This document shows, piece by piece, positions 19,309-27,781 of a stretch of 64,000 nucleotides of DNA (position 1 is its first letter; each line of letters opens with the position of its first letter). Origin of the DNA: Alphaproteobacteria bacterium (GTDB lineage: Bacteria; Pseudomonadota; Alphaproteobacteria; Sphingomonadales; Emcibacteraceae). The stretch spans positions 1 through 64,000 of the forward strand of contig JAGREE010000021.1 in assembly GCA_020446675.1 (NCBI GenBank), written 5' to 3'. Below the pieces are notes generated by a model. The model saw only the letters and a list, made by a program, of their open reading frames with translations, was not told where the DNA came from and searched no databases. A program made the translations under genes and the position numbers.

Positions 19309-20210
19309 GTAAATATTCAAATGTCTGCGTCCTGAAAGGCGGATGGTCAAGTGAACGTGAAGTATCTCTGGTCAGTGGTAAAGCGATAGCTGATGGATTG
19401 CGGGAAGCTGGCTATCAGGTAACAGAGGTTGATGTTGGTCCAGATATCTATGAAGTTTTAAAGGAATTAAGGCCTGAAGCTGTTTTTAACGGACTTCACG
19501 GTACATGGGGCGAAGACGGTTGTGTACAGGGACTTCTGGAAACGCTGAAAATTCCCTATACCCATTCTGGGGTTAAGGCGTCTGCACTCGCAATGGATAA
19601 GGTATTGTCTAAAAAACTTTTTCAATCAATTGGGATTCCGTGTGCAGAAGATAAGATTGTAGACGTTGCACATTTGTTTGATCCGGAACCGATGCCAAGA
19701 CCATTTGTGGTGAAACCGAATTGTGACGGCTCAAGTGTAGGGGTTGTTATTGTTGATGAAGGTGATGAGTTTAATGCCGACATTGAAGGTCCGTGGCAGG
19801 GGCAAGAAAAATTAATGGTCGAAAAATATATTCCTGGCCGGGAACTCACTGTATCTGTGATGGGTGATAAAGCGTTATGTGTGACTGAACTTAGACCTAA
19901 ACAGGGATTTTATGACTATAAAGCCAAATATCAGGACGGGATGACGGACCATATTGTTCCAGCGGAAATGAGTGAGCAACATGCCCAACAGATTATGAAA
20001 ATGGCAGTGGATGCACATAACATTCTGGGATGCCGTGGGGTCAGCAGATCAGATTTCAGGATGGACGGAGATGACATCTATATCCTTGAAACCAATACGC
20101 AGCCAGGAATGACGCCGCTTTCACTGGTGCCGGAGCAGGCAAAATATATTGGGATGAGATTTTCAGAGCTGGTGAGTTGGATGATGGAGGATGCATCATG
20201 CGAGCGCTAA
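19305..20210 (+). CDS. ddl: D-alanine-D-alanine ligase
   Basis: A 301-residue ATP-grasp enzyme that makes D-Ala-D-Ala for MurF. VLKGGWSSEREVSLVSG (~10-26), the GLHGTWGEDGCVQGLLE loop (~65), MDKVLSKKLF (~98), VVKPNCDGSSVGV (~133), VEKYIPGRELTVSVMGD (~170) and ETNTQPGMTPLSLVPEQA (~263) define the fold and metal site. Start ATG 19305 follows GGGAGG and overlaps the murB stop. ftsQ begins inside its last 13 bases. Confidence 0.97.
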   Translation: MSKYSNVCVLKGGWSSEREVSLVSGKAIADGLREAGYQVTEVDVGPDIYEVLKELRPEAVFNGLHGTWGEDGCVQGLLETLKIPYTHSGVKASALAMDKVLSKKLFQSIGIPCAEDKIVDVAHLFDPEPMPRPFVVKPNCDGSSVGVVIVDEGDEFNADIEGPWQGQEKLMVEKYIPGRELTVSVMGDKALCVTELRPKQGFYDYKAKYQDGMTDHIVPAEMSEQHAQQIMKMAVDAHNILGCRGVSRSDFRMDGDDIYILETNTQPGMTPLSLVPEQAKYIGMRFSELVSWMMEDASCER

Positions 20211-21085
20211 AAGAAAATATGTTAGGGCCAAAAAAAATGGCGGCCAGGCGAGGCGAAAAAGAGGCAATCAGCCTGCGTCGACGTCGTATTGTCAAATCCG
20301 TAACAAGAGCCGTTACAGCAACAGGAATTTGTTTTTCAATCATTATGTCTATTTATCTTTGGCGTAGCGGGATGATTTCAGTATGGCTTGGAACGGCAGA
20401 AGGTAAAGTTCAGAAAACACTTGTTAGTGCCGGTCTGGTTGTTGATGTGGTTAAGGTGGCAGGAGAAAAATATATCTCTGAAAAACAGGTACTTGATGCT
20501 GCCAACATTACAATAGGAGATGCACTTCTTACGCAAGACATAGACGCTGTTATTGAACGGATTGAACAACTAAAATGGATAAAAAAAGCAACCGTGAGAA
20601 GGGAATTCTCTGGCGAAATATTGATCCGGGTTTATGAGCATCAGCCTGCAGCCTTGTGGCAGGTTGATAATAAATTATGGGTTGTTTCAGATGAAGGAGT
20701 TCAGATTGATGATGAAAATCTGGAGAATTTCGCGCAGCTTCCTATGATCAGTGGTGTTGGCGCGGAAAAAGTGCTCGGAGAATTAATTACAGCGGTATCA
20801 AGTAATGCAGACCTTTTTGATCGTGTGGAAACGGCAACTTGGGTTGGGGGACGGCGTTGGGATTTGTTTCTCAAGAATGGCATAAAAATCATGTTACCGG
20901 AACATGGGCTTGCGGAAGCGTGGCAGAATTTAAGTGAATTTGAAAAACAGGAGCAGTTGCTGGCGAGAAATATTCTTGCTGTAGATTTTCGAATTAAAGA
21001 TAAAACCGTGGTTCGATTGACACCGGAAGAAGCGGAAAGAAGGCGCTTGCTTGCAAAAACAAGCGGTAAAGGGGAAAAAATTTAA
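20198..21085 (+). CDS. ftsQ: cell division protein FtsQ
   Basis: A 295-residue bitopic divisome protein. A long basic cytoplasmic tail (to ~residue 38), one membrane helix (AVTATGICFSIIMSIYLW), then POTRA (VVKVAGEKYISEKQVLDAANI...) and the FtsQ beta domain with IKKATVRREFSGEILIRVYEHQPAALWQ and the WVSDEG-like strand. It bridges FtsK to FtsL/FtsB. ATG 20198 is chosen because GGAGG lies 7 bases upstream; the frame opens at 20177. It overlaps ddl by 13 bases and abuts ftsA with no gap. Confidence 0.95.
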   Translation: MRALKENMLGPKKMAARRGEKEAISLRRRRIVKSVTRAVTATGICFSIIMSIYLWRSGMISVWLGTAEGKVQKTLVSAGLVVDVVKVAGEKYISEKQVLDAANITIGDALLTQDIDAVIERIEQLKWIKKATVRREFSGEILIRVYEHQPAALWQVDNKLWVVSDEGVQIDDENLENFAQLPMISGVGAEKVLGELITAVSSNADLFDRVETATWVGGRRWDLFLKNGIKIMLPEHGLAEAWQNLSEFEKQEQLLARNILAVDFRIKDKTVVRLTPEEAERRRLLAKTSGKGEKI

Positions 21086-22321
21086 ATGAGCAACCAGACC
21101 ATTGCCATACTTGATGTTGGCAGCAGTAAAATTTGCTGTTTTATTGCCGAGATTGGCGCTGAAAATGAACGTCCACGGGTAATCGGTATTGGGCATCGTG
21201 AATCCAGGGGGCTTAATCTGGGCACTGTGGTGGATATGGAAGAAACGGAGAATGCTATTCGCACGGCTGTTGATGCCGCGGAAAAAATGGCAGGCGGTGA
21301 TCCGATTGATAATGTCACAGTAAATTTATCAGCGGGTGATCCGAAGTCCACGCAGCTTTCCGTTGAAGTTGAAGTTGCCGGGCACGAGATTAGTAATGTT
21401 GATATTGAAAGGGTGCTTGATCTGGGTCGACATTATTTGAATGATCAAGAAAGATTTGTTATTCACTCAAGACCAACCAGCTTTAGCATTGACGGTGTGG
21501 GCGGAGTGCGGGACCCGAAAGGGATGTTTGGTGAAAAGCTTGGTGTAGAAATGCATGTAACGTCCGCATCTATCAGTCCTCTTAGAAACCTGCAATCCTG
21601 TATTAATCGTTGTCATTTGAATATGGTTGGTGTTGTGTTCTCGCCATATGCATCCGGCCTATCGACATTGGTGGCTGACGAGTTGGAAATGGGTTGTATA
21701 TGTATTGATATGGGGGGCGGCGTTACCAGTATTGCCGCGTTTAAGGATAATGAATTTATATTCGGGGATATGGTGCCCTTTGGGGGCCATCATGTTACGC
21801 GCGATATTGCGCAGGGATTGTCGACACCACTTTCAGCCGCAGAAAGACTGAAAACTCTTTTCGGGAACTGCTTGTCCGGTGTGTCGAATGTCCGCACGCA
21901 TATTGATGTTACACAAATTGGCGATAATGGACAGGAAAGTGTCACGACCATTCCAAGACGGATGCTTACGTCAATTATTGAGCCGCGGGTGGAAGAAATT
22001 TTTGAAATCGTCAGAGATAAAATAAGTGCGGCGGGGCTTGAAAATACGGTCGGACGACGTCTGGTAATCACAGGTGGGGCAAGTCAGCTTGGCGGGATAG
22101 AGGAACTGGCTAAAAAGGTATTTAAATGTAATGTCCGGCTTGGCCGGCCGTTAAATGTTGACGGACTTGCTGATACGACAGCTGGCGCCGGTTTTTCAAC
22201 AGCAGCAGGGTTGTTGTTATATGCATCAATGAAGCCGGAAGAGCTTCATTTTATGAAGCAGAAACGACCGCAAATTGGATTTCTTCAGGGCATTAGTTCC
22301 TGGTTTAAGGAGAATTTTTAG
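21086..22321 (+). CDS. ftsA: cell division actin homologue FtsA
   Basis: A 411-residue actin-fold ATPase that tethers FtsZ to the membrane. AILDVGSSKICCFIAEI (phosphate 1, ~8), the 1C subdomain around VNLSAGDPKS, CICIDMGGGVTSIAAF (phosphate 2, ~205) and RRLVITGGASQLGGIEELA (adenosine loop, ~324) are seen. The C-terminus FLQGISSWFKENF is the expected amphipathic membrane-targeting helix. The ATG directly follows the ftsQ stop. A 195-base regulatory gap separates it from ftsZ. Confidence 0.97.
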   Translation: MSNQTIAILDVGSSKICCFIAEIGAENERPRVIGIGHRESRGLNLGTVVDMEETENAIRTAVDAAEKMAGGDPIDNVTVNLSAGDPKSTQLSVEVEVAGHEISNVDIERVLDLGRHYLNDQERFVIHSRPTSFSIDGVGGVRDPKGMFGEKLGVEMHVTSASISPLRNLQSCINRCHLNMVGVVFSPYASGLSTLVADELEMGCICIDMGGGVTSIAAFKDNEFIFGDMVPFGGHHVTRDIAQGLSTPLSAAERLKTLFGNCLSGVSNVRTHIDVTQIGDNGQESVTTIPRRMLTSIIEPRVEEIFEIVRDKISAAGLENTVGRRLVITGGASQLGGIEELAKKVFKCNVRLGRPLNVDGLADTTAGAGFSTAAGLLLYASMKPEELHFMKQKRPQIGFLQGISSWFKENF

Positions 22322-22377
22322 TAACGGGTAATCGTTTTAGGCGAAAAATAAGGACAATTTCTGCAGAATTTGGTCTA

Positions 22378-22407
22378 AAACGACTCGAAATTAAAAAAAA
22401 ACGACTC
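22378..22407 (+). repeat. AAACGACTCG direct repeat upstream of ftsZ
   Basis: The decamer AAACGACTCG occurs at 22378-22387 and again at 22398-22407, exactly 20 bp (about two helical turns) apart, flanked by A- and T-runs. It lies between ftsA and the CtrA-type site. Face-aligned direct repeats suggest a protein-binding site, but no known regulator with this consensus is recognised. Confidence 0.4.
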
Positions 22408-22455
22408 GGATTCATTTTTTTTTAGACAGGGCGAATCACTTGATATAGAGTACCG

Positions 22456-22470
22456 TTAACTGTTTGTTAA
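22456..22470 (+). promoter_or_regulatory. CtrA-type site upstream of ftsZ
   Basis: TTAA-CTGTTTG-TTAA matches the CtrA consensus TTAA-N7-TTAA exactly and lies 46 bases before the ftsZ ATG. In Caulobacter CtrA represses ftsZ transcription through such a site. A second match lies upstream of mraZ. The function here is inferred from the motif and position. Confidence 0.6.
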
Positions 22471-22516
22471 AGAAGAATGAATCCTGATTTAACGGAAGAT
22501 TTTTTGGGAGGTCAAA

Positions 22517-24091
22517 ATGACTATTGAATTTACATCACCGGAACTTACTGAACTTACACCAAAAATTACGGTGTTTGGTGTCGGTGGTGCAGGTGGAAAC
22601 GCCGTCAACAATATGGTGCGATCAGCACTTAAAGGCGTCGATTTTGTTTGTGCCAATACGGATGCGCAAGCACTCAGTCTTTCACTGGCAGAACAAAAAA
22701 TCCAGCTAGGGGCCGAATTGACTCAGGGTCTTGGTGCAGGTGCCAGACCGGAAGTTGGAAAAGCCGCTGCTGAAGAAACTATGGACACCATTATGGAAAG
22801 TCTTGAAGGTTCACATATGGTGTTTATCACTGCCGGTATGGGCGGAGGCACAGGAACGGGTGCGGCGCCAATGATTGCAAAAATGTCTCGTGAAAAAGGC
22901 ATTCTTACTGTTGGTGTCGTAACAAAACCGTTTCAGTTTGAAGGTGGTCGCCGGATGAAGCTGGCTGAAGAAGGAATTGCCGAGCTTTCAAAATATGTTG
23001 ATACGCTTATTATTATCCCAAACCAGAACCTTTTCAGAATTGCCAATGAACGCACGACATTTGCTGATGCTTTTGCCATGGCAGATGAAGTTCTTCATTC
23101 TGGCGTTCGTGGTGTAACTGACCTGATGATGCTCCCAGGTCTGGTCAATCTGGACTTTGCAGATGTTCGCACGGTCATGAGCGAAATGGGTAAAGCCATG
23201 ATGGGAACGGGAGAGGCGGAAGGTGATAACAGAGCGCTTGAAGCAGCTGAAGCCGCAATTTCAAATCCGCTTCTTGATGAAGTGTCGATGAAGGGTGCCC
23301 AAGGTGTGCTCATTAACATTACGGGTGGTATGGATCTTACTTTGTTTGAAGTTGATGAGGCAGCGAACAGAATCCGTAGTGAAGTTGATCCTGATGCCAA
23401 TATTCTTGTCGGCTCAGCTCTTGATTCAAGCCTTGACGGCAAGATGCGTGTTTCTGTTGTTGCAACAGGTATTGAAGCCAGTGCAAGATCTGCAGATGAT
23501 ATTCCGACCCGCCAATATAGTGTGCCAGTGGTAAATACGCCTGTGATTGAAGAGGATGTGACTGAAGCTGTCGAGCAGCAAGATGTTGAGACCATGGCGG
23601 AGAATACAGAAGAGCCACTGGATTTGGTTGATGAAGTAACTGCAGAAGAGAATATTATTGAAAATTCTGAACAAGCTGACCTGGCGGAAGACCGTGATGC
23701 GGCTTTTATTGCGCCGGAACCGATTATGCCTGAACCTGTTATTTCAGTTAATCAAACTGATGACAATGCATTTTCTGATCCGTATGCAGAGGCAGCACTA
23801 GCCAATAGCGAGCCAAGAGAAAAGCCAAAACAAAAACTTGGCCTGTTTCAAAATCTGCTTGGCACAAAAAAAGAGCCTATAATACATAGGGAACCTGTCA
23901 TGAGACAAGGTGATATGCTGGAGACAGAGAGCGCAAAAAGTGTAGAAGCGGATGCTGACGCTACTGTTTCAGAAGAAGCGAAAGAAATAAAAGTTGATGT
24001 GAAGCCAGTTATAAAAGAGGAGCTGGTAGCTAAAAGAGATGAAGATGATCATCTTGAAATCCCAGCATTTCTGAGGCGTCAGGCTAACTAA
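22517..24091 (+). CDS. ftsZ: cell division GTPase FtsZ
   Basis: A 524-residue tubulin homologue that forms the Z ring. The N-terminal GTPase has [12 protein letters not shown] (~22), the tubulin signature GGGTGTG (~110-116), PNQNLFR and the T7 loop [11 protein letters not shown] (~205). After ~320 comes a long acidic, low-complexity linker (~180 residues), then the conserved alphaproteobacterial tail [12 protein letters not shown] that binds FtsA and others. The length is normal for the class. It starts 5 bases after GGGAGG and has its own upstream region with a CtrA-type site. lpxC, the usual next gene, is not present. Confidence 0.97.
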   Translation: MTIEFTSPELTELTPKITVFGVGGAGGNAVNNMVRSALKGVDFVCANTDAQALSLSLAEQKIQLGAELTQGLGAGARPEVGKAAAEETMDTIMESLEGSHMVFITAGMGGGTGTGAAPMIAKMSREKGILTVGVVTKPFQFEGGRRMKLAEEGIAELSKYVDTLIIIPNQNLFRIANERTTFADAFAMADEVLHSGVRGVTDLMMLPGLVNLDFADVRTVMSEMGKAMMGTGEAEGDNRALEAAEAAISNPLLDEVSMKGAQGVLINITGGMDLTLFEVDEAANRIRSEVDPDANILVGSALDSSLDGKMRVSVVATGIEASARSADDIPTRQYSVPVVNTPVIEEDVTEAVEQQDVETMAENTEEPLDLVDEVTAEENIIENSEQADLAEDRDAAFIAPEPIMPEPVISVNQTDDNAFSDPYAEAALANSEPREKPKQKLGLFQNLLGTKKEPIIHREPVMRQGDMLETESAKSVEADADATVSEEAKEIKVDVKPVIKEELVAKRDEDDHLEIPAFLRRQAN

Positions 24092-24114
24092 CAGACTATC
24101 CCTTAACAATAAGA

Positions 24115-24142
24115 AAGGCGGCATTATTGCCGCCTTATTTGT
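24115..24142. terminator. bidirectional terminator between ftsZ and hppD
   Basis: AAGGCGGCA (24115-24123), loop TTAT, TGCCGCCTT (24128-24136), then ATTTGTTTT on the plus strand; the minus strand is also T-rich past the stem. It sits between the convergent ftsZ and hppD stops and likely serves both. Confidence 0.8.
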
Positions 24143-24162
24143 TTTCTCAGAATTTTTAATAT

Positions 24163-25215
24163 TTATATGACGCCCCGGCGGATCTGATCGAGTTCAATTG
24201 ATTCAAAGAGAGCTTTGAAATTTCCTTCGCCAAAGCCAATATTTCCTTTTCGCTGAATAATTTCAAAGAAAATTGGGCCAATTACTGTATCAGTGAATAT
24301 CTGAAGTAATATTCCATCTTTTTTATTGCCATCTATAAGAATACGGCGTTTGCGCAGTTCTTCAATATTTTCTTCATGTTCGTCAATACGATCATCAATC
24401 AGATCATAATATGTATCAATTGTATCCTGCAAAGGAACATTTCTTGCCTTTAGAACATCTACGGTTTTGTAAATATTATTGGTATAAAGGGCGATGTGCT
24501 GAATTCCTTCTCCACGATACTCATTAAGATACTCTGCAATTTGTGATTTATTATCTTTTGACTCGTTGAGCGGAATATGAATCTTGCCACATGGGCTGGT
24601 CATAGCCTTGCTGGTCAGGCCGGTTTTCTGACCATCAATGTCAAAATATTTAAGCTCCTTAAAATTAAAAATACGTTCATAAAAGTCTGCCCAGTAGCCC
24701 ATTCGGCCGGTATAAACATTATGGGTCAGGTGATCTATATATTCAAATCCGGTGTCGGCTATTTCAGTAACATCCTCATCCTCACATGGAATAAAATCCA
24801 CATCATAAATTGTCTTATCGCCGTAACGGTCCACCAGATAAAGTCTGCTTCCACCTATGCCTTCAATAGCTGGTATATAAAGTTCCATAGGGGCGATTTC
24901 CTGAGCAATCGGGTTGGCACCCTGGGCTATTGCGTGATCGTAGGCTAGTTTTGAATTTTTAACACGAAACGCCATTGCGCAAATACTTGGTCCATGGGCA
25001 AATGCATAGCGCTGGGCAAAACTGTTCGGTTCAGCATTGATCAGAAAATTAACGCCGCCTGCTTTATGAAGGGTTACATTTTTTGAACGGTGCCGGGCTA
25101 TTTTTTTGAACCCCAGTTGCTTGAACAATGCTCTTAGTTTCTCGGGTTCGGGTGATGCGTACTCAACAAATTCAAAGCCATCAACGCCCATCGGATTTTC
25201 AAATAAATCAGCCAT
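24163..25215 (-). CDS. hppD: 4-hydroxyphenylpyruvate dioxygenase
   Basis: A 350-residue non-haem iron dioxygenase that turns 4-hydroxyphenylpyruvate into homogentisate in tyrosine catabolism. Two VOC-type domains. The iron ligands fit: His162 in YIDHLTHNVY, His240 in GEGIQHIAL and Glu318 in FFEIIQRKG. N-terminal MADLFENPMG matches the family. ATG 25215 is chosen over 25221 because CAGGA then sits 6 bases upstream instead of touching the start. Homogentisate dioxygenase and later pathway genes are not in the window. The divergent Lrp-type gene is the likely regulator. It lies in the slot where lpxC is usual. Confidence 0.96.
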   Translation of the reverse strand: MADLFENPMGVDGFEFVEYASPEPEKLRALFKQLGFKKIARHRSKNVTLHKAGGVNFLINAEPNSFAQRYAFAHGPSICAMAFRVKNSKLAYDHAIAQGANPIAQEIAPMELYIPAIEGIGGSRLYLVDRYGDKTIYDVDFIPCEDEDVTEIADTGFEYIDHLTHNVYTGRMGYWADFYERIFNFKELKYFDIDGQKTGLTSKAMTSPCGKIHIPLNESKDNKSQIAEYLNEYRGEGIQHIALYTNNIYKTVDVLKARNVPLQDTIDTYYDLIDDRIDEHEENIEELRKRRILIDGNKKDGILLQIFTDTVIGPIFFEIIQRKGNIGFGEGNFKALFESIELDQIRRGVI

Positions 25216-25279
25216 GCTCATTCCTGTATTTTTAAGGGTTTCTCTTATTGAACTTATATACTATTTTTAGTGAAAAAAG

Positions 25280-25316
25280 GTTTCAATTTTTAGGTATAAA
25301 TAAGCATAATTGAAAC
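25280..25316. promoter_or_regulatory. inverted repeat in the hppD-lrp divergent promoter
   Basis: GTTTCAATT (25280-25288) and AATTGAAAC (25308-25316) are perfect reverse complements 19 bases apart, in the A/T-rich 128-base gap between divergent hppD and the Lrp-family gene. Spacing of half-sites on the scale of 2-3 helical turns suits an Lrp oligomer. Role is inferred. Confidence 0.45.
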
Positions 25317-25343
25317 AAAAATTCATATAAAGGAATAAAGTGG

Positions 25344-25823
25344 ATGAATATTACATTAGATGATGAAGACGTCAAAATTCTTAATTTAATTCAGAAGGAT
25401 GTAAATCTAACCAATCAGGACATTGCGGAAATGACAGGTCTTTCGGCTACCTCAGTCTGGAGAAGAATAAAAAACCTTGAAGATGTTGGCGTGATCAAAG
25501 CAAAAGTGGCATTGCTAGACCAGAGAAAAACCAATCTGAATGTATGTGCAATTATTCATGTTCGGCTTAATTTACATGGTGAAGACACCAGAATTGAATT
25601 TGAAGATTTTATTGCCAAAAGACCGGAGGTGATGGAATGTTATGCAATTCTTGGCCGGCACGACTACTCATTGACTGTGGTCGTGCCGGATGTGGAAAGA
25701 TTTGAAAAATTTTTGGCAGGTCATCTTCTTAACCATCCTATGATCTCAGAATCAACAACCTATTTTACCCTTAGACAGGTTAAATATTCTACTGCATTAC
25801 CGCTTAATTTGCACCGAACATAG
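25344..25823 (+). CDS. Lrp/AsnC-family transcriptional regulator
   Basis: A 159-residue regulator. N-terminal helix-turn-helix LNLIQKDVNLTNQDIAEMTGLSATSVWRRIKNLEDVGVIKA is split over residues ~12-52; the C-terminal RAM/AsnC ligand domain follows (VRLNLHGEDTRIEFEDF... ECYAILGRHDYSLTVVVPDVERFEKFLAGHL). It is divergent from hppD and so probably controls tyrosine catabolism in response to an aromatic or related amino acid. ATG 25344 follows AAAGGA. Its last 20 bases overlap the convergent znuA 3' end. Confidence 0.92.
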   Translation: MNITLDDEDVKILNLIQKDVNLTNQDIAEMTGLSATSVWRRIKNLEDVGVIKAKVALLDQRKTNLNVCAIIHVRLNLHGEDTRIEFEDFIAKRPEVMECYAILGRHDYSLTVVVPDVERFEKFLAGHLLNHPMISESTTYFTLRQVKYSTALPLNLHRT

Positions 25824-26757
25824 CGGCTTCATCTTTTGCCTGACAATCCAGAATGCTTTGTGTAATTTCAAACATCAACTGAAAGTAACTGTTCGGTCCG
25901 GGTTCAAGATATTGCCCCAGATGGTCAACGACACCGTAGCCCGCCTTGGTCTCTCCCATTACGGCCATGGCAATCCGTGGATGTGTTCCTGGAATGGCAA
26001 GCACACAAGTTACATTTTTCTCCTCAGCCAATTTCTTTAATGCGGCAAGATGTTTTATGCTGGGCGTTTCATCTGATTTAAGCTGGATTGCACCCACACT
26101 GCTTAATGAATATGCTTTTTCATAATATTGAAACGCATCATGATAAACAATCATGGCACTGTCGCGCAAAGGCCTTAGAAGTTCACGAATTAATTCTTCC
26201 TGCGCATATAATTCTTTAATAAGCTGTTTTGAATTTTTGACATAAGTGATGCTGTTTTCCGGATCAAGCTTGGAAAGTGTTTCTTCAATTATGGTTACAA
26301 TACGTCTGGTATTTGAGGGGTCCAGCCAGATATGAAGATCCATATCACTTTGCATATGTTCTTCGTCTTCACCTTCAGAGAACCAGATCTTACTGGTTCT
26401 GTATGGGTATAATTTTATTCCGTCCTGTTCAGCAAATGCAATGGCATTCAGTGTCGGGTTGTCCGATTCAGACACTGATCTTAGGAATGTTTCAAATTTC
26501 GGAGAAATATAAAAAAGGACATCTGCATTTGCAACTTTCCTGAAATCGGAAGGTTTCATGCGGAAAATATGCGGTGTTACCCCACCTTTCATTAACAGTT
26601 CAGGTGTGCCTGTATCGCCCATAACCCGTGAAACCAATGAATGAATTGGTTTTATACTTGCTACAACTTTTAGCTCTTTTGCCAATACTATGGAATTGCT
26701 AAGCAGAAACATTCCAAGGAACATTGCAAAAATGTTTTTTATAATTTTGATTTTCAT
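25804..26757 (-). CDS. znuA: zinc ABC transporter periplasmic binding protein ZnuA-like
   Basis: A 317-residue periplasmic metal-binding protein (cluster A-I). Signal peptide to about residue 26 (SIVLA-KE). Candidate zinc ligands are His in TPHIF (~63), His in LHIWLDP (~143) and His in VYHDAFQYYE (~206), with VDHLG near 281 in place of the usual DPxG. The charged loop before LHIWLDP (EGEDEEHMQSDMD) is short and acidic rather than His-rich. No znuB, znuC or zur gene is adjacent, so the gene is an orphan here. A Zur-like palindrome lies 28 bases upstream. It overlaps the Lrp gene by 20 bases, tail to tail. Confidence 0.85.
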   Translation of the reverse strand: MKIKIIKNIFAMFLGMFLLSNSIVLAKELKVVASIKPIHSLVSRVMGDTGTPELLMKGGVTPHIFRMKPSDFRKVANADVLFYISPKFETFLRSVSESDNPTLNAIAFAEQDGIKLYPYRTSKIWFSEGEDEEHMQSDMDLHIWLDPSNTRRIVTIIEETLSKLDPENSITYVKNSKQLIKELYAQEELIRELLRPLRDSAMIVYHDAFQYYEKAYSLSSVGAIQLKSDETPSIKHLAALKKLAEEKNVTCVLAIPGTHPRIAMAVMGETKAGYGVVDHLGQYLEPGPNSYFQLMFEITQSILDCQAKDEAAMFGAN

Positions 26758-26784
26758 TTTTTCAACTTACTAAAATCTTACATT

Positions 26785-26801
26785 TTGTTACTATATAACA
26801 T
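26785..26801. promoter_or_regulatory. Zur-like box upstream of znuA
   Basis: TTGTTACTATATAACAT contains TGTTA-N5-TAACA and matches the alphaproteobacterial Zur pattern ATGTTAT-N2-TATAACAT at 13 of its 15 fixed positions. It lies 28-44 bases upstream of the znuA ATG, where repression by zinc-loaded Zur would be expected. No zur gene is in the window. Confidence 0.6.
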
Positions 26802-26978
26802 TTATTATTTGTTTGCAATCTATGAAATAAAACCTTTTTCATAACCCATAAGTATGTTTTTTTCCATAAATAGTGTATTTAATGTGTCTTTTTTATAAAT
26901 GCCATGGTGATTTTTAATTGAAGCATGGTATATAGTTGGTCTAATGATCAATTTTACGAATAGAAAATTGGAATAAGA

Positions 26979-27764
26979 ATGAAGTCAGTCAGTTCGGATC
27001 ACTCAGTTGCCCGTAATTTTTTAACCGGTATTTTACTTCTTACCCTGACGATATTATTGTCTTCTTGTGGTGGTTCAAAAAAATTGAAATATCGAGATCT
27101 GCCAGTCGACCAGCTTTATATTGAAGCGCAAAAATATGTCGATTACGGTGATTTCAAATTTGCTGCCGTTGCCTTCGATGAAGTTGAAAGGCAACATCCA
27201 TATTCTATCTGGGCCAGACGTGCTCAGCTTATGTCTGCTTTTTCATACTATATGGCTAATGATTATGAGAATGCTATATTGGCGGCTCAAAGATTTTTAA
27301 CGCTTCACCCTGGTAATAAGGATGCGCCTTATGCCCGTTATTTGGTTGCTCTTAGTTATTATGAGCAGATTGCAGATGTACGTCGGGATCAGAAAAATAC
27401 TGAGCAGGCCTTGGATTCTTTCAGGGAAGTCGTAAGATTACACCCAAATTCAGCATATGCTGCTGATGCTCGTGTTAAAATCGAACTGACACAAGACCAT
27501 TTAGCCGGTAAGGAGATGGAAATTGGGCGATATTACCAGTCTACCGGCGAGCTTTTTGCTGCAATCGGCCGCTTTAACAACGTTTTGACTAAATTTCAGA
27601 TGACCAGCCATACACCAGAAGCACTTCATCGTTTGACAGAATGTTATCTTGCCCTCGGAATAGTTCAGGAGGCAAAAAAATCTGCAGAAGTTCTGGCATT
27701 GAATTTTCCAAATTCGGACTGGAATCAATATAGCACCGAGCTCATGCGTAAATACGGGAATTAA
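26979..27764 (+). CDS. bamD: outer-membrane assembly lipoprotein BamD (ComL)
   Basis: A 261-residue lipoprotein of the BAM complex that inserts beta-barrel proteins. Signal with lipobox LLSSC and the lipidated Cys near residue 30, followed by five TPR-like helix pairs (YIEAQKYVDYGDFKFAAVAFDEVERQHPYS is the first, split over ~45-75). ALSYYEQI and RFLTLHPGN are family hallmarks. It is followed by recN and ligA, the usual alphaproteobacterial order; lpxC normally stands before it but is replaced by znuA, lrp and hppD. Confidence 0.95.
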   Translation: MKSVSSDHSVARNFLTGILLLTLTILLSSCGGSKKLKYRDLPVDQLYIEAQKYVDYGDFKFAAVAFDEVERQHPYSIWARRAQLMSAFSYYMANDYENAILAAQRFLTLHPGNKDAPYARYLVALSYYEQIADVRRDQKNTEQALDSFREVVRLHPNSAYAADARVKIELTQDHLAGKEMEIGRYYQSTGELFAAIGRFNNVLTKFQMTSHTPEALHRLTECYLALGIVQEAKKSAEVLALNFPNSDWNQYSTELMRKYGN

Positions 27765-27781
27765 AGGATAGTCTGTATTTC

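Noticed and set aside
23095..23595. 166-codon minus-strand frame inside ftsZ
   Set aside because: Ser/Ile-rich low-quality translation opposite a conserved gene; a shadow of ftsZ codon use.
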